A stretch of DNA of 64,000 nt from Gonocerus acuteangulatus (Eukaryota; Arthropoda; Insecta; Hemiptera; Coreidae), in assembly GCA_946811695.1 (NCBI GenBank), contig OX328125.1, forward strand, positions 109,787,337-109,851,336, written 5' to 3'. This document shows positions 58,115-64,000 of the stretch, in pieces (position 1 is the stretch's first letter; the number at the start of each line of letters is the position of its first letter). A program made the translations under genes and the position numbers. The notes beneath the pieces were generated by a model that was given only the letters and a program-made list of their open reading frames with translations, ran no database searches and was not told where the DNA came from.

Positions 58115-58344
58115 AAATGCAATTTAAAACAAAAACAACCAATTAAAATGTGAGTTGAACAGAGACATGTACCCCCTCCAAAGATCAAAAAGGTTTAAGC
58201 AATTGTTTCTCCGATTGAAGATTTCAAGGTATTTAAGAAACTTTACGAAGATCCTAAATTTTTCCATGTCTATAAATAAAATATGTTTTTAGGAATTCAT
58301 CCTTTACTCCAAATATAGGCAACATTTATTATAGAGTATTGACT
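58115..58344 (+). repeat. Divergent family-D fragment
   Basis: TTTCTCCGATTGAAGATTTC, TTCCATGTCTATAAATAAAA and TTACTCCAAATATAGGC follow the family-D block order. Confidence 0.55.
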
Positions 58345-58880
58345 ATAGGCTGTCCAGATAAACCAAGGAGTTCGATTGCGCATGCGCGAATGGCTGGGCG
58401 GGAATTTCTCCCTGCCTTCTCACTTCTACTCCGCCGTTTTCAAAGCCTTTTAATGATCAAACACTTAACCTGATTCACTATTAAATCTTATTATACCTCG
58501 GTTAGGACTAGGGAAGGCTATGAGAGGTCAGACAAGGGAGATAGTGTTTAATGTTTATCAATACTTAACCAAAGCTAAGGCTAAAAACTATTTAGACTGT
58601 AGCGTTTCCGATTCCACAAGCGAGGCGACTGGGGTAGCGGTTGAAAAAATTAAATTGTTTTTAGCCTTAGCTTTGGCTAAACCTGATAAATATTAAACAC
58701 TATCTCCCTTGCCTGATCTCTCAAAGCCTTCCCTGGTCCTAAATGAGACATAATCAGTTTTTATCGAGTTCCACGAAGCGTGTTGTTCACTGAAATGGTA
58801 ATGCAAATGGCGGAACCGTCGGGAATATATCCCTCAAAATTTCGCGCATGCGGGATTTCCACTTCTAACTGAACCTATAG
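58345..58880. mobile_element. Foldback element with 85-bp inner arms
   Basis: Inner arms 58503-58588 and 58657-58741 are inverted copies (AGGGAAGGCTATGAGAGGTC against CTCTCAAAGCCTTCCCTGGT) around a 68-bp GC-rich centre. Outer motifs also mirror: GCGCATGCGCGAA at 58378 against TTCGCGCATGCGG at 58840, and CTATAGG at both ends (58352, 58875). No coding capacity. Confidence 0.7.
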
Positions 58881-58885
58881 AAGAC

Positions 58886-59340
58886 AAGATAACCCACCCA
58901 TTACCTTCCTCAGTCTCAGGACTCCCTCCCAAGGAGGTAGGATCCTTAGCAGTGAACAGGGTTTATCTTCCTGAGGATGTAGCGATAACCCACCCATTAC
59001 CTTCCTCTGTCTCAGGAATCCCTCCCAAAGAGGGAGAATCCTTAGCAGTAAACAGGGTTTATCTTCCTGAAGATGTAGAGATAACCCACCAATTACCTTC
59101 CTCTGTCTCAGGAACCCCTCCCAAGGAGGTAGGATCCTTAGCAGTGAACAGGGGTTATTTTCCGGGGATGTAGAGATAACCCACCCATTAACTTCCTCTG
59201 TCTCAGGAACCCCTCCCAAGGAGGTAGGATCCTTAGCAGTGAACAGGGGTTATTTTCCGGAGGATGTAGAGATAACCCACCCATTACCTTCCTCTGTCTC
59301 AGGACTCCCTCCCAAGGAGGTAGGATCCTTAGCAGTACAT
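58886..59340. repeat. 96-bp tandem array, 4.7 copies
   Basis: GATAACCCACC recurs at 58888, 58984, 59080, 59175 and 59271. Each unit contains CTCCCTCCCAAGGAGGTAGG and GAACAGGG(G/T)TTAT. The unit is 32 codons long, so frames on both strands stay open, but composition gives no sign of a real protein. Confidence 0.9.
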
Positions 59341-59841
59341 AAACCTCTTTGTCGCCTCTATCTCATTACCTCTCTGCTTTGTGATTTAGGAAAGAGAACG
59401 CCGGAATCAGGTTCCTTTTGAGCAGCTTCCGTGCGTAATGTGTGCAATTAGCGTTCTTTTCTTTTTCTATTCTTTTTGTGCTTTACTTCAAAGGATTTAG
59501 ACCACCGCAAAGCTTCTCATGCAAATTCTTAATTTCCTTTTGGCTTCCGCTCTCGTTTAGAATTTTCTCTCACAGCAAAAGGCGAAAAAAAATTGTTGAG
59601 GAGAAGTTTTTATCTGTTTGTTTGTGAAATTAGGGTATGATTACAAAGGGCGGAATATACCAACAGTAAATTAACATTTGTATACTTAGTTTATTTTTTT
59701 TTTAAAATAAATTTAATTAGTTACCTTAGTTTAAAGACTAGTTAATTATTTAATTTAGTGGTTAGTATTCGATTAGTAGTCCATTAGTGCTTTAGTAAAA
59801 TGACTCCTTATATCTATCACGAGCAGAATATTCGTGCTTTG

Positions 59842-59904
<63 letters not shown>

Positions 59905-60150
59905 CCCTATTACTTATTGGTGATTTTGAGATTTAAAACATTTTGAGGTGAGGATTTTAATGTACTTTACTCGACAGGGGATGATGATAATTACGGTAAG
60001 TTGAAAATGGAAATGTTATTATTATAGAGTTATAACAAGGTGCTTCAATTGTTGTCCAGGAGGTTTATATCTTTTAGAAACTCCACCACATAATTAACAT
60101 TATTGCCTTCTAAAATATGTCTTAATGGAAGATTTAATTTAAACTTGGAG
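59341..60150. other. Unassigned; poly-T run at 59846-59900
   Basis: A T homopolymer of about 54 bases without any recognisable SINE head beside it. Otherwise unassigned. Confidence 0.4.
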
Positions 60151-60300
60151 GCCCGATGGCCGTAAGGGTTAAGGCGTGAGCACTTAACACTCCGAGCCAG
60201 TGGCTTTTCTTTAGAAAAAAGAAAAGGCATCAGCCCTATTCTGGCTAGAAAAGGATGGTAGCCTATACATAACAAGTCCTAAAATTCGTAGTTAATGATA
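60151..60300 (+). mobile_element. SINE-C, copy 2 (B box deleted)
   Basis: GCCCGATGGCCGTAAGGGTT and AAGGCGTGAGCACTTAACAC form the Ser/Leu-like head. The anticodon-arm to B-box segment present at 23155-23327 is missing, and the body AGCCCTATTCTGGCTAGAAA follows. A T run (60338-60373) lies downstream. Confidence 0.7.
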
Positions 60301-60334
60301 AATGGACGATAAAATTTAAATAACTAAATTAATT

Positions 60335-60375
<41 letters not shown>

Positions 60376-60490
60376 TGTTATTGATTATTACAACAATATG
60401 AGTGAACATATTTCTAGTAATATTTCTGGTTCAGTTATAATGACATTGTGAGGCTTGATGTGGGAATATGAACAATTACATTACAACAAT

Positions 60491-60617
60491 TCTGATTTAG
60501 AACCATCAGTACAGATAAAGAGTTTCCCTAAGTTTAAATTAATTTTAAAGAAAAAATCTTTAAAATTAATTTAAACTTAGGGAAACTCTTTATCTGTACT
60601 GATGGTTCTAAATCAGA
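60491..60617. repeat. Perfect 60-bp inverted repeat at the start of an RNase H relic
   Basis: 60491-60550 is the exact reverse complement of 60558-60617, with a 7-base AAAAAAT spacer. The right arm is RNase H coding sequence (LGKLFICTDGSKSD), so the left arm is an inverted partial copy of the gene. No mismatch in 60 bp means a recent event or an assembly artefact. Confidence 0.93.
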
Positions 60618-60683
60618 TGAAGGTGTGGGAGCTGCAGCAGTAGTAGATGATCAAATCATAAGCAAGAAAATCAATGATATCTG

Positions 60684-60945
60684 CATGGTCGTATATAGAA
60701 AATAATTTCGGGGGGGGGGGGGGGGGGCTGAGACCATTTCCGGTGTATGGAACACTAACAATTTAGATCTTGGAAGAGTTTTAGCCAACTTAAACGCTAT
60801 TACACCCAAATTAGAATATGTTTTATGAACTAAATGATCTTATTTAATTTATTTTTAAGGGTTTTATGAAATTTTTACCGATCAAATCAAAATTTCGGAG
60901 GGGGGCTGCAGCCCTCTCAGCCCCCCCCCCTTATATACGCCCATG
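60684..60945 (+). mobile_element. hAT-type MITE (family F), copy 3, with TSD
   Basis: Ends CATGGTCGTATATAG and TTATATACGCCCATG; perfect 8-bp duplication GATATCTG at 60676-60683 and 60946-60953. A G run of 18 has expanded near the left end. 262 bp plus the duplication is 270, so the host frame is kept. Confidence 0.93.
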
Positions 60946-61000
60946 GATATCTGTAGTATCTTTACAGCTGAACTCCATACCTGAATAATATACCTGAAAC

Positions 61001-61800
61001 CAGAGTTGGGCAAAAATTATCTTCGGATAACGGATGACGAATAACCTAGGTTATTCGTTATTTGTCATCTATAATTTTCGGATATCCGTTATCCGTTATT
61101 CGAAATTATTACCATTTACGTAAAGTTATCCGTCATCTTTTATCTTAAGATTTCATTTGAAATAATTTTTCATCTTATGGATGAATTTTAATTCGATGGA
61201 TAAATTTTCATCCGAAAGATGATTTTTATATTTGGAAGATGTGTAGAAAACCAATTTACTACTTAATCATAATGTATTTATTTATTATTTAAATATAATA
61301 TAATATGTAATTATTTAAATTATTATTAAATATAATTATGTATTACATTATTATTTAAATATATAATTAAACTTTAAATTAAATTCAACATAGATTTTAA
61401 AACTACTCTTTTCTCAAACATTTCATCAGAGAGTCGATTGTTTTTTGGAATATCCGTTATGGAAGCAAACGAGAACAGCCGTTCGACTGGTGCTGACGAT
61501 GGAAGTGCCGTGTTCTACTTAAAAAACAATTTCTTGGTGTTTAAATATTTATTTAAAGAGTGCAACGCCATGTGCAAACCAACAGTTTGTTTTTGCCCGA
61601 ATGGATAGAAAAAGTGGTATTGTGGACGGATAACGAATAAAAGATAACGGATAATCAAATGACGAATAAAAGATAATTCACCCGTTTCTCGAATAACGGA
61701 TAATTGGTCATCCGTGGTTTTATAATTAACTAATAACGGATAAAAAATTATCTTTTATTCGTTACTTAAATAAAAAATTATTTGAATAAGCCCAACTCTG
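61001..61800 (-). mobile_element. hAT non-autonomous element with CAGAGTTGGGC termini
   Basis: 800 bp with ends CAGAGTTGGGC and GCCCAACTCTG. A perfect 8-bp duplication CCTGAAAC lies at 60993-61000 and 61801-61808. Subterminal regions are packed with GGATAAC/GAATAAC repeats in both orientations, which may be transposase-binding sites. Internally, on the minus strand, it retains a piece of its transposase gene. Confidence 0.93.
61395..61520 (-). pseudogene. hAT transposase dimerisation motif inside the 800-bp element
   Basis: The minus strand reads NTALPSSAPVERLFSFASIT and then DIPKNNRLSDEMFEKRVVLK. This is the classic hAT C-terminal motif (LPSSAPVERLFS...RNRLSDE). A stop lies just upstream and nothing of the DDE core remains, so the element is an internal-deletion derivative of a hAT transposon. 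It confirms the superfamily assignment made from the 8-bp duplication. Confidence 0.85.
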
Positions 61801-62073
61801 CCTGAAACTGACAATAGGGACATAATACTATTTACTGACTCTTTAAGCGCACTTAAAACACTTACAGATAGATATACAACTCATCCACTTCTGATAGAAA
61901 TTCTTAACAAGACACAAACTCTAAACAGAAACATAATCATGTACTGGCTACCTGGCCATGAGGATCTCGGGAAAAGCTCAATTGCTGATCATGAGGCAAA
62001 AAATGCAGCCAAACATCTCACTTGTGACTTACAGCAAATAACTGACAAAGATCTGACAAAAACTACAAAATCT

Positions 62074-64000
62074 ACAATAAAACAACATTGGAACTACATA
62101 TGGACACAACTAGTTGACAATAAACTCCGGACAATAAAACAACATTGGAACTATATATGGACACAACTAGGTGACAATAAACTCCGGACAATATAACACC
62201 ATTGGAACTACATATGGACACAACTAGTTGACAATAAACTCCGGACAATAAAACAACATTGGAACTACATATGGACACAACTAGTTGACAATAAACTCCG
62301 GACAATAAAACAACATTGGAACTACATATGGACACAACTAGTTGACAATAAACTCCGGACAATAAAACAACATTGGAACTACATATGGACACAACTAGTT
62401 GACAATAAACTCCGGACAATAAAACAACATTGGAACTACATATGGACACAACTAGTTGACAATAAACTCCGGACAATAAAACAACATTGGAACTACATAT
62501 GGACACAACTAGTTGACAATAAACTCCGGACAATAAAACAACATTGGAACTACATATGGACACAACTAGTTGACAATAAACTCCGGACAATAAAACAACA
62601 TTGGAACTACATATGGACACAACTAGTTGACAATAAACTCCGGACAATAAAACAACATTGGAACTATATATGGACACAACTAGCTGACAATAAACTCCGG
62701 ACAATAAAACAACATTGGAACTACATATGGACACAACTAGTTGACAATAAACTCCGGACAATAAAACAACATTGGAACTACATATGGACACAACTAGTTG
62801 ATAATAAACTCCGGACAATAAAACAACATTGGAACTACATATGGACACAACTAGCTGACAATAAACTCCGGACAATAAAACAACATTGGAACTACATATG
62901 GACACAACTAGTTGACAATAAACTCCGGACAATAAAACAACATTGGAACTACATATGGACACAACTAGCTGACAATAAACTCCGGACAATAAAACAACAT
63001 TGGAACTACATATGGACACAACTAGCTGACAATAAACTCCGGACAATAAAACAACATTGGAACTACATATGGACACAACTAGTTGACAATAAACTCCGGA
63101 CAATAAAACAACATTGGAACTACATATGGACACAACTAGTTGACAATAAACTCCGGACAATAAAACAACATTGGAACTACATATGGTCACAACTAGTTGA
63201 CAATAAACTCCGGACAATAAAACAACATTGGAACTACATATGGACACAACTAGTTGACAATAAACTCCGGACAATAAAACAACATTGGAACTACATATGG
63301 ACACAACTAGTTGACAATAAACTCCGGACAATAAAACAACATTGGAACTACATATGGACACAACTAGTTGACAATAAACTCCGGACAATAAAACAACATT
63401 GGAACTACATATGGACACAACTAGTTGACAATAAACTCCGGACAATAAAACAACATTGGAACTACATATGGACACAACTAGTTGACAATAAACTCCGGAC
63501 AATAAAACAACATTGGAACTACATATGGTCACAACTAGCTGACAATAAACTCCGGACAATAAAACAACATTGGAACTACATATGGACACAACTAGTTGAC
63601 AATAAACTCCGGACAATAAAACAACATTGGAACTACATATGGACACAACTAGTTGACAATAAACTCCGGACAATAAAACAACATTGGAACTACATATGGA
63701 CACAACTAGGTGACAATAAACTCCGGACAATAAAACAACATTGGAACTACATATGGACACAACTAGCTGACAATAAACTCCGGACAATAAAACAACATTG
63801 GAACTACATATGGACACAACTAGTTGACAATAAACTCCGGACAATAAAACAACATTGGAACTACATATGGACACAACTAGTTGACAATAAACTCCGGACA
63901 ATAAAACAACATTGGAACTACATATGGACACAACTAGTTGACAATAAACTCCGGACAATAAAACAACATTGGAACTACATATGGACACAACTAGTTGACA
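62074..64000 (+). repeat. 57-bp in-frame tandem array from LINE ORF2, at least 33.8 copies
   Basis: ACAATAAAACAACATTGGAA recurs every 57 bp from 62074 to the window end. Each unit encodes 19 residues (TIKQHWNYIWTQLVDNKLR) in frame with the upstream RNase H tail. One unit (62188) carries ATATAAC, creating a TAA at 62194-62196. After that the plus frame has no further stop for 1.8 kb. Variants (GTTGAC, GCTGAC or GGTGAC; TGGACA or TGGTCA) are scattered. The repeat probably continues beyond 64000. Confidence 0.95.

Larger units (their letters stand above)
60558..62073 (+). pseudogene. LINE ORF2 RNase H region, interrupted by two hAT-type elements
   Basis: Piece 1 (60558-60683): LGKLFICTDGSKSDEGVGAA with the first catalytic Asp. 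Piece 2 (60946-61000): SIFTAELHT, with the catalytic Glu, then a stop. Piece 3 (61801-62073): DIILFTDSLSALKTL, with the third carboxylate, then MYWLPGHEDLGKSSIADHEA with the last. Removing both insertions rejoins the domain except for a small deletion and frameshift between pieces 2 and 3. The next codons (TIKQHWNYIW) enter the 57-bp array. Same LINE family as 30085-30745. No RT is visible upstream because the sequence is cut at the palindrome. Confidence 0.85.

Noticed and set aside
58875..59421. Frames over the 96-bp array
   Set aside because: Repeat-maintained openness on both strands and no recognised motif.
59846..60373. The two long T runs as tails of minus-strand SINEs
   Set aside because: No SINE body or tail sequence lies beside either run, so they are left as homopolymers.
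62072..63988. A 638-codon open frame on the minus strand (SICSSNVVLLSGVYCQLVV repeats)
   Set aside because: It is the antisense of the 57-bp LINE-derived array. A period divisible by three keeps all frames free of stops; there is no domain and no start context.

Overview
This is an accessory, gene-poor stretch of a eukaryotic nuclear genome. It almost certainly comes from an arthropod, most likely an insect; a hemipteran is possible, but I cannot fix the order. The reasons are the AT-rich background, abundant (TA)n and (GT)n microsatellites, tRNA-derived and 5S-rRNA-derived SINEs, mariner and hAT DNA transposons, and non-LTR retrotransposon (LINE) pieces of the RT-RNase H type. I find no intact host gene. 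Every coding trace I recognise belongs to a mobile element and is truncated, frameshifted or interrupted.

Layout. 1-1700: a 51-bp tandem array, two copies of an interspersed repeat (family A), a (TA)n run and a hairpin module. 1697-12940: the C-terminal end of a LINE ORF2, then a higher-order satellite of about 10.6 kb in which five more copies of the ORF2 tail sit among roughly 170 copies of a 32-bp core plus variable (GT)n; an (ATAA)n LINE-like tail closes it. 13492-14336: a terminal-inverted-repeat (TIR) element with a tRNA-SINE inside it. 14898-17679: a TIR element carrying a LINE RT-RNase H segment. 19.5-23.3 kb: SINEs of three tRNA-derived families and a hAT-type MITE. 23.4-27.7 kb: 63-bp and 108-bp arrays, both related to family A. 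28.3-29.2 kb: an internally deleted mariner. 30-34 kb: LINE and hAT relics, one split by a 5S-SINE. 34.8-37.5 kb: two adjacent family-B repeats hosting a MITE and a fresh tRNA-SINE. 38.4-39.7 kb: a transposase fragment and a 76-bp array made from its catalytic region. 40.2-43.7 kb: snap-back palindromes, some with hammerhead-ribozyme-like cores. 43.7-54.3 kb: many copies of family D repeats, and a broken ORF of unknown function split by a second 5S-SINE. 55-57.8 kb: a hAT relic with a MITE and a 5'-truncated LINE nested in it. 58-59.3 kb: a third 5S-SINE, a foldback element and a 96-bp array. 60.5-64 kb: a LINE RNase H region hit by two hAT insertions, whose downstream coding segment has expanded into at least 33 in-frame 57-bp repeats running off the window.

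Two themes run through the window. First, internal pieces of transposons, not whole elements, have been amplified into tandem arrays, at least five times independently and from different element classes. Second, insertions are nested with readable target-site duplications, so relative ages can be worked out. Nothing here looks like a co-operating gene set; the system is a transposon graveyard and satellite nursery. Positions and motifs were read by eye; family names rest on recognised protein motifs, not on database searches.
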